Origin: Vibrio mimicus
GTDB taxonomy: Bacteria > Pseudomonadota > Gammaproteobacteria > Enterobacterales > Vibrionaceae
NCBI RefSeq assembly: GCF_019048845.1
Contig: NZ_CP077426.1
Coordinates: 1,225,501 to 1,289,500, forward strand
Direction of reading: 5' to 3'
Length of the DNA: 64,000 nt
The position numbers were made by a program, and so were the translations under genes. Position 1 is the first letter of the stretch; every line of letters begins with the position of its first letter. The notes under the pieces were generated by a model. The model saw only the letters and a program-made list of their open reading frames with translations. It searched no databases and was not told the origin of the DNA. Shown in pieces: positions 48,837 to 57,420 of this stretch.

Positions 48837-48914
48837 GAAAAGCGAACGCTTTTATGACATCTTGTGGAATATTACTGAATAGTAACTATTTGATTTTTAT
48901 AAATTTCAGATAAG

Positions 48915-48939
48915 AAAAAAGACGTCATAGGACGTCTTT
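48915..48939 (-). terminator. terminator facing the prophage and tRNA side
   Basis: AAAGACGTC (48918-48926) / GACGTCTTT (48931-48939) is a 9-bp stem with a T run on the minus strand. It lies just beyond the att candidate in the direction of minus-strand transcription, like the hairpin at 21802-21827 on the other island end. Confidence 0.7.
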
Positions 48940-48950
48940 AGACTTGAATG

Positions 48951-48965
48951 TGGCGGTGAGTGAGG
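48951..48965 (-). other. tRNA-Ser 3'-end-like attachment site (island right end)
   Basis: TGGCGGTGAGTGAGG, on the minus strand CCTCACTCACCGCCA, equals the end of a bacterial tRNA-Ser including CCA. The sequence to the right lacks the T-arm (no GATTCGAACC), so only the tRNA tail is present and the intact gene must lie elsewhere, presumably beyond the prophage. It serves as the junction between island and prophage. From 48966 to 49084 nothing else is seen. Confidence 0.6.
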
Positions 48966-49084
48966 ACTAACGATTGAGACTGTATCTTGTTGATTTTGTT
49001 AAATCAAAATGTCTTTGTTTGTTTAAAAATATTTCATAAAACATTGCTCTGGGAGTTTGCTACCTGTGAATTTTAAGTGCAATA

Positions 49085-49198
49085 CTATTCTTTACCAATA
49101 AATCTAGATGATTGCATTACCTCGATATTATCGGATGCAACAATTACCGTGCACCCTGAAATTAAAGCAATTAAAAATAGTGGAATTAAAATTTTCAT
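49085..49198 (-). CDS. small lipoprotein at the end of the tail operon
   Basis: 37 aa. MKILIPLFLIALISGC is a short lipoprotein signal with lipidated Cys16, followed by only 21 residues (start TVIVASDNIEV). Its ATG overlaps the stop of the gene before it (ATGA), a coupling that supports a real gene. Small phage lipoproteins at this place could act in superinfection exclusion or lysis, but there is no direct evidence for either. Confidence 0.55.
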   Translation of the reverse strand: MKILIPLFLIALISGCTVIVASDNIEVMQSSRFIGKE

Positions 49199-49803
49199 AC
49201 ACTTATCTCTTCAACAGTGAATATTAACTCTTCTATTGATAGTTGCGCACTATCACTTTCTTGAGTCCAAATAACAGGGAATATTTTATCCCCTGATTTT
49301 ATTCCATTAACCTGAACATCAGTTGTGGACTTCCCAACGGGTGAAACATATAAATCCCAAGTAACTTCATCTCCAGAACCATCGCCAATCCTTGCGCATC
49401 GAAATCTTGAAACGTAATTTTCAAGAACCTGAGAGCCTGGTGAGCTTGGTATTGAATTTGGGTCTCCAATGCCAATGCCAACAACAACATTATCGTTTGA
49501 ACTAAATCTGGCTATCATGTTTATGTTAACAATGACGGCAAACATGCTTTTGTTTGCCGTTATTGTTCCATCTGAATTTGCTGTGAAAGCACTTCCTCTA
49601 ATCTCTCCCCCTTGCGTAGCTACGTTAAGATGAACGATTGGATATGGAGGTTGGGAGTTGCCGTCAGATGGGACATTGAATTGAATTGTTCCTAAAGGTT
49701 TTGATATGCCAGCGAAAGATCTAAGAGAACGATAAGCATCAATAATTAAAGCATTAAATATCCATGCACTTTTTATTGGAATGATCCGCCTGAAGGACGT
49801 CAT
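49195..49803 (-). CDS. distal prophage tail-region protein, function unknown
   Basis: 202 aa from ATG at 49803 (MTSFRRIIPIKSAWIFNALI). It is mostly predicted beta strand, with Asn, Gly and Ser common and no membrane segment except a weak hydrophobic start. It lies in a coupled series (94-aa gene, this gene, lipoprotein) after the tail fibre. This suggests a fibre-tip or virion-associated role, which is inference from position only. Confidence 0.6.
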   Translation of the reverse strand: MTSFRRIIPIKSAWIFNALIIDAYRSLRSFAGISKPLGTIQFNVPSDGNSQPPYPIVHLNVATQGGEIRGSAFTANSDGTITANKSMFAVIVNINMIARFSSNDNVVVGIGIGDPNSIPSSPGSQVLENYVSRFRCARIGDGSGDEVTWDLYVSPVGKSTTDVQVNGIKSGDKIFPVIWTQESDSAQLSIEELIFTVEEISV

Positions 49804-50084
49804 AGCATCACCTCGATAACTAGCGTTGAGCTTGTGCAATTATGTGCGATTACGTAAACCTTAAGAACGCCGTCGCCGCCTTCAAAAAATTCATCACCCG
49901 CACCGCCAGATCCGGCACTGCGGAATGTGTAGCAATCAAGCAAATCTGTCGGGGTGTTTTCCGAAGCTTTTAGCTTTATAGCGCCTTCCTGAACTTGGCC
50001 TTCAAATTTGTCAGTTGGGCTTGAGCCAGGTAATAGCTCACTGAGCAGAACCCAAGCTCTGCCCACGGTTACGGTTTTTGGCAT
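49800..50084 (-). CDS. small prophage protein after the tail fibre
   Basis: 94 aa, start MPKTVTVGRAWVLLSELLPG. Hydrophobic and Gly-rich patches alternate, with no clear domain. The stop overlaps the ATG of the next gene (CTATGA), so translation is coupled. It may be a small tail-tip or fibre accessory protein; unassigned. Confidence 0.6.
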   Translation of the reverse strand: MPKTVTVGRAWVLLSELLPGSSPTDKFEGQVQEGAIKLKASENTPTDLLDCYTFRSAGSGGAGDEFFEGGDGVLKVYVIAHNCTSSTLVIEVML

Positions 50085-50148
50085 GTTAACCTCGATGTGT
50101 TTGGTTTTTGGGTACTGCTGGTGGGTTAAATTGATATGTATGTTGGTT

Positions 50149-50382
50149 TTATTGGTTAAAACCGAATCGCTTCAAAACAGATTGATCAACTTGCTGAACA
50201 TATTCATAGACGGGATCTATATAACCTTCATCACCCTCTTTTAGCGAGTTGTCATAACCGTCTGGATAAATAGCGCGATCATGCCGAACAGTGATTGTTG
50301 CGATTCCAAGCGCCTGCTCACGAGTAATGCCAGCTTGTTGTGCATCGGCAGCGCTGTTGATGATTTTTAATTGTCCACGCAT
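50149..50382 (-). CDS. small prophage protein next to the tail fibre
   Basis: 77 aa, start MRGQLKIINSAADAQQAGIT. AGGAGA precedes the ATG and overlaps the fibre stop codon region. Acidic and Tyr-rich in the second half (YDNSLKEGDEGYIDPVYEYV). Function unknown; its place suggests a fibre-assembly or diversity-related accessory, which I cannot support further. Confidence 0.6.
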   Translation of the reverse strand: MRGQLKIINSAADAQQAGITREQALGIATITVRHDRAIYPDGYDNSLKEGDEGYIDPVYEYVQQVDQSVLKRFGFNQ

Positions 50383-50391
50383 TTTTATCTC

Positions 50392-51966
50392 CTAGCTTTG
50401 TTGGAAGTGGTCACAGACGCCACGGGACGCAATGCCCGCACTGGAACTCCACGGCTCGTAGCTCCAGCTCGAGCAGCGGGAGCCGGCTTGGCCGGAGTCG
50501 CCCCAGCTGCTGCCGAAAACCGAGGCGCCAACGCCTTCGATGCCAAGCGCGCTGTAGACGCTTCCTTTGCCGTTGGTTTCTGCCGCGTACCATGCATAGC
50601 CACTTGAGCCATTACCGCGATCCCATTGCTCGGAACCCCATTGCCACATGTGACCACTAACTTGCTCGCAACCGATGAGCGAGCGCGCGCTAGCATCAAA
50701 TTTAGTCGTTACTGGGTCATTACCTGTGACATATCCCGTTGTTGATCCTTGCGCCAAAACGCTAAATTCGTGCGCATTCGGCAGGCGCTTGCCGTAAGCT
50801 GCCAGCACTTCGACTACGATATACTGCGTGAGGTTTGCGTACTGGCTAGTTCCATTGCCACCCCATTTAGCTGGTATTTTTGGCGGTGACGCACCATCTG
50901 CAATAGTTGCGTTATAAGCTGACGTTCCAAGCGCATCTGGGGTTGTGTTAAGCAGATAAATATCTGCCCAGAAACTCGAACCGCTGATGTCAATAACCAT
51001 TCCGCGAGGATCTTTGCATTTTGGTCTGAAGTTTAGATCGTAAAAGCTGTAGCTCTTAAACTCGTTATTACCATAATGAAAACCGCCGATCCGCCGCGAA
51101 TTGCCAGCGTTATATCCGTCAGGGAATGTGAAATTATTGGATACAATCAAGCCGTCTGCAGTCGCGTAGATTGCATAATCAACGCCGACAAGTAGCGTTG
51201 GTGTTGTAATGGTTTCATTCACTCCGAAAGTTAAAAGCTGACCATCAACAATTACTGCGATGTTACATGCGGTTTTTAATTGACCGCCAGAAACCATAAA
51301 TGCGGGTTCGTCTCTAATGGACTTTTCAAAAAGTCGGCTACTCATAAGTGCGGATACAAGTGCTTTATCTGCATTGGCGTAATCATTGGTGGATAGGCCT
51401 TTGCCTACTACTTTATCCACCTTTTGTTCTAAAGCTTGGGTTGTGCTGTTCTGTAGCTGATTGATTGATTCTGTTACACCACCAACAATTTGCTTGTCTT
51501 CATTAGTGTAGTCATTGGTGGATAGGCCTTTGTCTGCTACTTTATCCACCTTTTGTTCTAAAGCTTGGGTTGTGCTGTTCTGTAGCTGATTGATTGATTC
51601 TGTTACACCACCAACAATTTGCTTGTCTTCATTAGTGTAGTCATTGGTGGATAGGCCTTTGTCTGCTACTTTTTCTACAAAATCCGTCAGTGGTTTTTCG
51701 TAGCTACCGATCGTTAACCAAGATGTGTTATCTCTGTTTCTTCGCTTGATGACAGCTGGAGTGGTTGATGTATCAATCCATTCCATAAAGGCAAAGGTTT
51801 CAGTTGGTTCTAAGTTAGAAATTAAACTACCACCCGCGCCAATGTTATCTTCTAGGTAGGAAATAAGATCGTTGTACTTGGTGAATGCCACGCGTGGGCT
51901 TTCGCCTTTTCTTCCGTCTGGCTGTGGGGTATCGAGGTTTACTTTGTAAATGGACAAATCAGGCAT
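50392..51966 (-). CDS. prophage tail fibre with C-type-lectin-like variable domain
   Basis: 524 aa. The N-terminus (about 1-115) probably joins the tail. Two near-identical 43-residue repeats (KGLSTNDYTNEDKQIVGG to ALEQKVDKVAD) follow. The C-terminal about 180 residues form a C-type-lectin/formylglycine-enzyme-like domain (KRLPNAHEFSVLAQG, SGHMWQWGSEQWDRG). The last 45 residues (from ASVFGSSWGDSGQAGSRCSS on to ASRGVCDHFQQ) have the layout of a diversity-generating retroelement variable region, with Ser/Gly/Tyr/Glu at positions that are usually Asn codons in the template. ATG at 51966 overlaps the stop of the small gene before it. It likely decides receptor binding. Confidence 0.78.
   Translation of the reverse strand: MPDLSIYKVNLDTPQPDGRKGESPRVAFTKYNDLISYLEDNIGAGGSLISNLEPTETFAFMEWIDTSTTPAVIKRRNRDNTSWLTIGSYEKPLTDFVEKVADKGLSTNDYTNEDKQIVGGVTESINQLQNSTTQALEQKVDKVADKGLSTNDYTNEDKQIVGGVTESINQLQNSTTQALEQKVDKVVGKGLSTNDYANADKALVSALMSSRLFEKSIRDEPAFMVSGGQLKTACNIAVIVDGQLLTFGVNETITTPTLLVGVDYAIYATADGLIVSNNFTFPDGYNAGNSRRIGGFHYGNNEFKSYSFYDLNFRPKCKDPRGMVIDISGSSFWADIYLLNTTPDALGTSAYNATIADGASPPKIPAKWGGNGTSQYANLTQYIVVEVLAAYGKRLPNAHEFSVLAQGSTTGYVTGNDPVTTKFDASARSLIGCEQVSGHMWQWGSEQWDRGNGSSGYAWYAAETNGKGSVYSALGIEGVGASVFGSSWGDSGQAGSRCSSWSYEPWSSSAGIASRGVCDHFQQS
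50397..50540 (-). other. candidate diversity-generating retroelement variable region
   Basis: The last about 48 codons of the tail fibre gene. By my count the central 110 bases of the coding strand contain only about a dozen adenines and are GC-rich. The non-conserved residues fall between fixed ones (FG-SW, AGSR, W, PW, RGVCDH), where related proteins carry Asn codons that a retroelement mutates at adenine. No template repeat or reverse transcriptase is visible in the window. Confidence 0.5.
51391..51658 (-). repeat. 129-bp tandem repeats in the tail fibre gene
   Basis: The marker GGATAGGCCT recurs at 51391, 51520 and 51649, a period of 129 bp (43 codons). The two full units are almost identical at the DNA level, so the duplication is recent or maintained by conversion. 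A more diverged partial unit follows in the protein. Confidence 0.9.
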
Positions 51967-52123
51967 TTTCTTTCTCAACCTCTTGCTCTTGTTTTGCTGT
52001 TCTCACAGCAGACTCAACAATGTGCGATAACCGAGCTTGAAGGCCTAATATCAACTCTGGCGTTAGCTTGTTACCAGAGTTGGACATTAGTACCTCGCTG
52101 ATTTCTTGGTTTGGTGTTTTCAC
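51959..52123 (-). CDS. small protein between gpJ and the tail fibre
   Basis: 54 aa from GTG at 52123, whose GTGA overlaps the gpJ stop. Its own TGA overlaps the fibre ATG region. The sequence (KTPNQEISEVLMSNSGNKLT, then a helix ILGLQARLSHIVESAVRTAK) is mostly alpha helix. An ATG start at 52087 is also possible. The double coupling supports a real gene; role unknown. Confidence 0.6.
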   Translation of the reverse strand: MKTPNQEISEVLMSNSGNKLTPELILGLQARLSHIVESAVRTAKQEQEVEKENA

Positions 52124-55100
52124 TGTAGATCTCCGCCATTGCTCAACAGCAATGCTGTCCAGATATTGTTTGTAGTTGGTGATCCGATTGAAGCGCTAAC
52201 ATTGATTGTTCTTGTTGCCGAATCCCTTGCGCATTCAACATATATTGAAAATGATGGTGCGGAATTTTTTGGTACAGGAAGGTTAAAGGAAACATCTGTA
52301 CGAGCTTTTGGGTAATTAGTGTCAACTACATAAACAAATAATTCATTAGAGTAGTAAGTTTGCCCTGCACTAGATACGATGACAGCTCTTGCTTTTCCAG
52401 AAGAGAACGTCTCACCAGAAATAACATTTAGTTGCAAATTTAAGTTGATCGCCATAGACCTATCCCAATCTCTTGCATTTTTGATTGAAACAGTGCCAAA
52501 AACAGCGCTTCTAACCCATGGGGTTTGGTTTGTTTGAGCTGTGACTCTAGCATTGGATTTACTTATTGATGATGTTATGTCGCCGACGATCTGCTTAGCT
52601 GATACTGTGCCCCTAAAGGTTGCATCATTTAACTCTGCGTTTCCGTTCTTATCCAATCTCCAACCGGACACACCCGCTTGATAGTTCGTTGACTGAATAT
52701 CGTTAGCGATCTTCGCAAAGCTAATGGTAGCGTTGCCGATGATTGCGGAACTTAGGTAAACGGTATCGTTAACGGTGTCAAAAACAAAAGGAGTATGAAT
52801 CTGGCCGTTGATGGTATTTAGAAAACCAACGGTGTCGGCCATAACCAAAAACTCAGATCTTACCGTTCCGTCAGCACCAATCGATGCACCTAACCCCATG
52901 CCAGCTTGAACCACTTTGCCATCTGCCGTGACTTGGGTTTTAACTTGCCAGTTCGCCTTGATAGAACCATCTAATTCAACCAGTGCTTCTGAGGTTTGCT
53001 GGATCACTGCCTCGGCATCATCCACTTGAGCAGAAATGGTTTGAATTTGCTGCGCCAAAGCAGAGTCTGCTTCCGCTCGCACAATTTGCTCGTTTGCAAT
53101 GGCGGCGGTGGCTTCACCAACTTGCGCTGAAAGCACACTGATCTGCTGAGCTAATGCCGAGTCAGCATCCGCTCTCACGGTTTGCTCAAATAGGATCTTG
53201 GCCGTGTTCTCATCGATGTTTGCAGAAAGTTGGGTGATTGATTGAGCTAGCGCCTCATCTCTTGATACTGATGTTGCATCTACCCGAGCAATAAGAGCTT
53301 GGTTTCTATCGACCCGAGAACCAAGAATGAAAATTTGCTTAGATCGCGCATAGTCATCATCGTTGTAAGCTGACGTGATCGTGGTGTTACCCACAAATGA
53401 GGTTTGTGACTCATCATCACCGGCATACCAGAGAATGTCTTGGGGGGCGTTTTCATCATCTCCGGTAAGGTGTCCGATCAGGTCATTTTCAATTTTACCG
53501 CCAATATCATCCACAATGCCTTCGGCAACATTATCCTTAATCTGCTCAACCAATCCGGGTGCAAGTTCTCCCTCGCCAATTTTACCGCCTAGATAGCTTA
53601 GGATTTCATCCGCATCAACTGATGATTCACCAAGCGTCCAGTCGGTCCATTGCCCTACGTTTCCGGTTCGGTCCTTAATTCTGGCTCTGAACCAAAAGCG
53701 TACACCAGCGGCCAAACCCATCATAAGGTGATCACTGGTTGGGTAGGCGTAGCTACCTAAGAAAGCGGCGTTTTCACCTAGCGCGTTATCGGCGTACTCA
53801 ATTTCTGTATAGAGCGCATCTTCAGAATCGGGGCCAAATGACCAATCCAGGAAAATCGCAAAAGGTCGGCTTGCGGTGCGGAAAATCGCCAGCTTTGGCG
53901 GCTCTCCGGTTTTACCGACAATATCAGTGAGGTTTGATGATTTCGGGATTGATGCCACATCGTAAGAGTTAACGGCGCGCACTCTGGCCAGATATTGTCC
54001 CGTGTAAACGCCCTTAACATCAATGCTGAGTTGCCCAGTTCTTGGCAGCTTCACCCACTCGCCGTAGTCTTTACGCCATTCCACCTCATAAGCCACAGCG
54101 TTTTTCACCGCAGACCATCCGATGGTCATCACGGTCACGGCCATGGTTTGCTCTACGTAAACATTCTGGCCGATCGTGACTTGCTCTGGCGCTTCCATTC
54201 CACCCACAGGAATTTGGCTGACAGGTCTATCTTCAATCCGCGCGCCAGTATCAACAAAGTCAAACTTACTTGGGTTGTAAGCAACGCCTGAAAACTCATA
54301 CTCAATACTTTCTGAGTCGGCCTTTCTTGCGCTGACTATTTGGAAAAGCTGATGGGTTAACGTGCTTTTTTCCAGTGTCCATTGCAGGAATGGGGCAGGT
54401 GATTCACTGTAAGCAGTAGAAACTCTGATCTCTTTGCCCGTTGAGCTCACCACAGTTCGGCTTTCCGCCTTTCCAGACGGAAGATTGATCAAGAGCTTAT
54501 CACCGGATTCTGCCGCAATTTCCTTGTCTACTGTGATGGTTTTTCCATCGGAAGACACGCTGGCAATTCTTCCGCCAATGCGAGATCCAGCGATCAGGTC
54601 ATCAGCAATCGCGACGATATCACCCAATGAAGGAATTTCACCTTCCATGCCAGTTTTAAAGCTGACAGTGCGATCGTTGTTGTTCGTGTAAATCGCCCAT
54701 TTACCGCGGCGCTGCGCTTCGGATTCACGAGTACAACCGAAAGCAGAAAGTTCAACCACATTATCGCCGTAGCGGCGCTGCAGCGCGTTATCGTAAGTGC
54801 TGGTAACGTCTGATTCGTAGTTGTTATCTGGGTTGTCATAACTGACAAGCGCGCGTGTGTATTTCACGCGTTCGTCACTGCCAGAATAAGTGAAAGTGCC
54901 ATCAATGACGTTAGCGTTGGTGAATACATAATCCACATCACGCGGCATATCGGCGCGCACAGTCATCTGGCTTTGCATCCAGTAGATCATGCCTCGATAG
55001 ATGGAGGAGAGATCACGCAGAACTTGCCAAGCCTCGGCAGCGGTCGCAATGTAAATGTTGCACTCGTAGCGATGCTCCGTGCCGCCTTTGCCGTCTGGCA

Positions 55101-56055
55101 CTTGCTGATCACAATACTGAGCGATCTTGTAAAGCTCGTACTTATCAACAAACTGAGCGCCCACTTTATCGCCGATGGAAAAACGGTTTTCAACGATAAG
55201 ATCGTAAGTGACCCAAGCAGGATTGTTGCTGTACGCCATTTTAAACGCACCAGACCAAATACCGCTGTAAGTTCGGGTTTCTGGGTCATACGTGTCAGGC
55301 ACACGAATTTTGCGCATTTTTGCCAATACGCTCACAGTTGGGATGTTGCTGAACTGGCTCGCGTCAAACTGAATGCCCAACAGCGCGGTGTTTGGGTATC
55401 GCATTTTGCGATCAATCACCTCAGTGATCGCTCCGATAAACATGGCGTCAGAAACACGGCTGTTGTTCTGGTTTGCAGTAAGGCGAGTAACACGGATGGT
55501 TCTTGTGTTTCCTGCAGGCAGATCTACCCTAGTGCTACGCTCGTAAAGCGTATTGGTTTTGCCAGTAACACTGCGCGTGGCAACCGTAACAAAGCTGCCA
55601 CCATCGGTGGAAACGTCAATGCGATATTGAATCGAGTAACCGACCACATCGCCGTTATCTTTCATTTCTTGCAGCGATGGCCAGCGAAAGCGAATGACCG
55701 CTGCCGAAACTTGGATATCATTGATCGCCTTAGTCCAAGGTGTATCACTGGTGAGCTCAACGCCAACCGCAATTTCAGATTCCACCGCAGGAAAGCCGGC
55801 GATATAACTTTGGTTTACGGTACCTGGTCTAAAATCCCACTTTACGCCATCAAAATTCATTGAGCCGCTTGCGGACATGAGCGGAGTGCCATCAAGAAAA
55901 ATGTCTTTTTCTGTAATGCCACCAGCAAATTCACCCTCACCAAGTGCGATAAGAACTCTTGCGGTCGCAATAGAACGTAAATCGTTTGGGGCTTCGTAAG
56001 GAGTGTAGGGTTTTGACTCACCAGCTTTACTGCCTGCAATAACGGGTTTCTTCAT
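52120..56055 (-). CDS. tail tip / host specificity protein J
   Basis: 1311 aa, lambda gpJ-like. The N-terminal tail-tip part (about 1-560) contains the start GESKPYTPYEAPNDLRSIA and the lambda-J-like CEVIDRKMRYPNTALLGI region. Fibronectin-type-III-like modules follow (about 570-790: VAYEVEWRKDYGEWVKLP, WFRARIKDRTGNVGQWTDW). A coiled region repeats VRADSALAQQI-type heptads (about 960-1040). A distal beta-rich tip ends the protein. It closes the tail tip and contacts the cell surface. A long open frame on the opposite strand (54973-55863) is a shadow. Confidence 0.92.
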   Translation of the reverse strand: MKKPVIAGSKAGESKPYTPYEAPNDLRSIATARVLIALGEGEFAGGITEKDIFLDGTPLMSASGSMNFDGVKWDFRPGTVNQSYIAGFPAVESEIAVGVELTSDTPWTKAINDIQVSAAVIRFRWPSLQEMKDNGDVVGYSIQYRIDVSTDGGSFVTVATRSVTGKTNTLYERSTRVDLPAGNTRTIRVTRLTANQNNSRVSDAMFIGAITEVIDRKMRYPNTALLGIQFDASQFSNIPTVSVLAKMRKIRVPDTYDPETRTYSGIWSGAFKMAYSNNPAWVTYDLIVENRFSIGDKVGAQFVDKYELYKIAQYCDQQVPDGKGGTEHRYECNIYIATAAEAWQVLRDLSSIYRGMIYWMQSQMTVRADMPRDVDYVFTNANVIDGTFTYSGSDERVKYTRALVSYDNPDNNYESDVTSTYDNALQRRYGDNVVELSAFGCTRESEAQRRGKWAIYTNNNDRTVSFKTGMEGEIPSLGDIVAIADDLIAGSRIGGRIASVSSDGKTITVDKEIAAESGDKLLINLPSGKAESRTVVSSTGKEIRVSTAYSESPAPFLQWTLEKSTLTHQLFQIVSARKADSESIEYEFSGVAYNPSKFDFVDTGARIEDRPVSQIPVGGMEAPEQVTIGQNVYVEQTMAVTVMTIGWSAVKNAVAYEVEWRKDYGEWVKLPRTGQLSIDVKGVYTGQYLARVRAVNSYDVASIPKSSNLTDIVGKTGEPPKLAIFRTASRPFAIFLDWSFGPDSEDALYTEIEYADNALGENAAFLGSYAYPTSDHLMMGLAAGVRFWFRARIKDRTGNVGQWTDWTLGESSVDADEILSYLGGKIGEGELAPGLVEQIKDNVAEGIVDDIGGKIENDLIGHLTGDDENAPQDILWYAGDDESQTSFVGNTTITSAYNDDDYARSKQIFILGSRVDRNQALIARVDATSVSRDEALAQSITQLSANIDENTAKILFEQTVRADADSALAQQISVLSAQVGEATAAIANEQIVRAEADSALAQQIQTISAQVDDAEAVIQQTSEALVELDGSIKANWQVKTQVTADGKVVQAGMGLGASIGADGTVRSEFLVMADTVGFLNTINGQIHTPFVFDTVNDTVYLSSAIIGNATISFAKIANDIQSTNYQAGVSGWRLDKNGNAELNDATFRGTVSAKQIVGDITSSISKSNARVTAQTNQTPWVRSAVFGTVSIKNARDWDRSMAINLNLQLNVISGETFSSGKARAVIVSSAGQTYYSNELFVYVVDTNYPKARTDVSFNLPVPKNSAPSFSIYVECARDSATRTINVSASIGSPTTNNIWTALLLSNGGDLQ

Positions 56056-56066
56056 CGTTCACACTC

Positions 56067-56672
56067 TTAATTTGCAATATCTTCCGCAAAAATACCTGCG
56101 CTGATCACCGCACCGCCGATCATCCGCCTTCCGTAACCAATACCAACAATATGACCCGCTGCGGTCGTGTTGACGGCGCCACCAAAGGCATAGCTTGGGG
56201 CGTTTTCAGATGCCTCTCTAGTGGATAATCCTTGCTGCTGTGGCGAGATCATCTGCACCACACCACCAATCGACATTGCCAAGCCAACAGAAGCTGCCGT
56301 TCCCCATGCACCAGCTCCAGCCGCAAACGCCGCACCAAGGCCACCAGTGGCAATACCAGCCACGGCGATCAGCGCTACACCAAGAACGGTTTGCAGAATA
56401 CCGCCGCGCTTACTACCACCAACCACAGGAACAATGCGCACCTCTCTGGTTCCAGACATAAGCAACTCACTATCAGAAACATTTTCTCGATTGCGGAAAA
56501 TGGCGTATCTAACGCCAGATTTTGATTGCTCTTTGATGAACTGCTCAAATCCCTCAATCGTGTTCTTTAATGCTGAAAAGGCTTCTTTTAAGGTTCCAGA
56601 ATCCAAATGATAGGCGTGCTCGCGCCCGAATCTCTTCGCCAGAGAACCGGAAAGTAAGATGGTGGTTTGCAT
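56067..56672 (-). CDS. tail assembly protein I
   Basis: 201 aa, lambda gpI-like. A ubiquitin-like beta-grasp N-terminus (about 1-90: LLSGSLAKRFGREHAYHLDS) is followed by a Gly/Ala-rich hydrophobic segment (about 98-160) containing GGLGAAFAAGAGAWGTAASV. It is found between K and J in lambdoid tails and is needed for tip assembly but absent from the virion in lambda. Confidence 0.88.
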   Translation of the reverse strand: MQTTILLSGSLAKRFGREHAYHLDSGTLKEAFSALKNTIEGFEQFIKEQSKSGVRYAIFRNRENVSDSELLMSGTREVRIVPVVGGSKRGGILQTVLGVALIAVAGIATGGLGAAFAAGAGAWGTAASVGLAMSIGGVVQMISPQQQGLSTREASENAPSYAFGGAVNTTAAGHIVGIGYGRRMIGGAVISAGIFAEDIAN

Positions 56673-56684
56673 GGGTACGCTCTG

Positions 56685-57419
56685 TTATTTGTGTCTTAGA
56701 ATGGCTCTTGTGTTTCTTAACCAATAGCCGCCAAAAACATCTGTCTTGCTTAGTCGGCCATAAAGGTGGTGAAGGATAAGATCGCCTCCGAGGAAAACGG
56801 CGGCGTGATTCACTCGATCACTTAATATCTGCATTAAAATCACATCACCGACTTCAAGCTGGGTATTTGCTATTTCATCTGGTGCGCCACTGCACAGCTT
56901 GTAAAAGCCGGCTGACTCAAAGTTATCTAGATAAAGCTCTTGATCACCTTCCCACCACAGATCGCTTCTTTCGTAATCTGGCAGGGTAATGCCAAGGGCT
57001 TGAGAGTAGTAATCTCTCACTAGGGTGTAGCAGTCCATCACGCCGTGAATGAAGGGACGACCGATTAACGGGTAAGCCTCACCGCTTGGCGTAAAGCTGT
57101 GAATATCGCCCTCAGGCCAACTGGCAATGTGCCAATCGGCATTCGGGTATTCCGCTTTCAGCGCGTTGGCGTTGTAAATATCTCGATCACTTGGTTTGCT
57201 GCTCGCATCTGGGTGGCTGTGGCAAATGCCAACAATCTCACCCATGGATTCAAACATGGCTAAATCTTCTAGGTGAATCACAAAGTCATGCTCTGGCTGG
57301 TTTGCCGAGTTGCGGCAAGCCATATACAGCCTTTCACTACCTACTTGAATCAGTAGTCCGCAGCATTCCTGCGGATAAGCCGTTTGTGCATGCAGCAAAA
57401 GGTTTTTTTGCCAATCCAT
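56685..57419 (-). CDS. tail tip protein K (JAMM and NlpC/P60 domains)
   Basis: 244 aa. The N-terminal MPN/JAMM domain (about 1-115) has its metal motif in GICHSHPDASSKPSDRD. The C-terminal NlpC/P60 domain (about 120-244) has the nucleophile Cys in GVMDCYTLVRDYY and a His in NHAAVFLG. Together they give a peptidase fold that in phages opens peptidoglycan during DNA entry. One base separates its start from the L stop. Confidence 0.9.
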   Translation of the reverse strand: MDWQKNLLLHAQTAYPQECCGLLIQVGSERLYMACRNSANQPEHDFVIHLEDLAMFESMGEIVGICHSHPDASSKPSDRDIYNANALKAEYPNADWHIASWPEGDIHSFTPSGEAYPLIGRPFIHGVMDCYTLVRDYYSQALGITLPDYERSDLWWEGDQELYLDNFESAGFYKLCSGAPDEIANTQLEVGDVILMQILSDRVNHAAVFLGGDLILHHLYGRLSKTDVFGGYWLRNTRAILRHK

Positions 57420-57420
57420 G

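Noticed and set aside
48951..49030. Intact tRNA-Ser gene
   Set aside because: Only the last 15 bases match; T-arm, anticodon arm and 5' end are absent to the right, so it is scored as an att site only.
48640..50390. Reverse transcriptase, Avd or template repeat of a diversity-generating retroelement
   Set aside because: The three small genes here show no reverse-transcriptase motif and no sequence similar to 50397-50540 was seen on either strand.
54973..55863. 296-aa open frame on the plus strand inside gpJ
   Set aside because: Opposite strand of a clear structural gene, no family-like sequence and no ribosome site.
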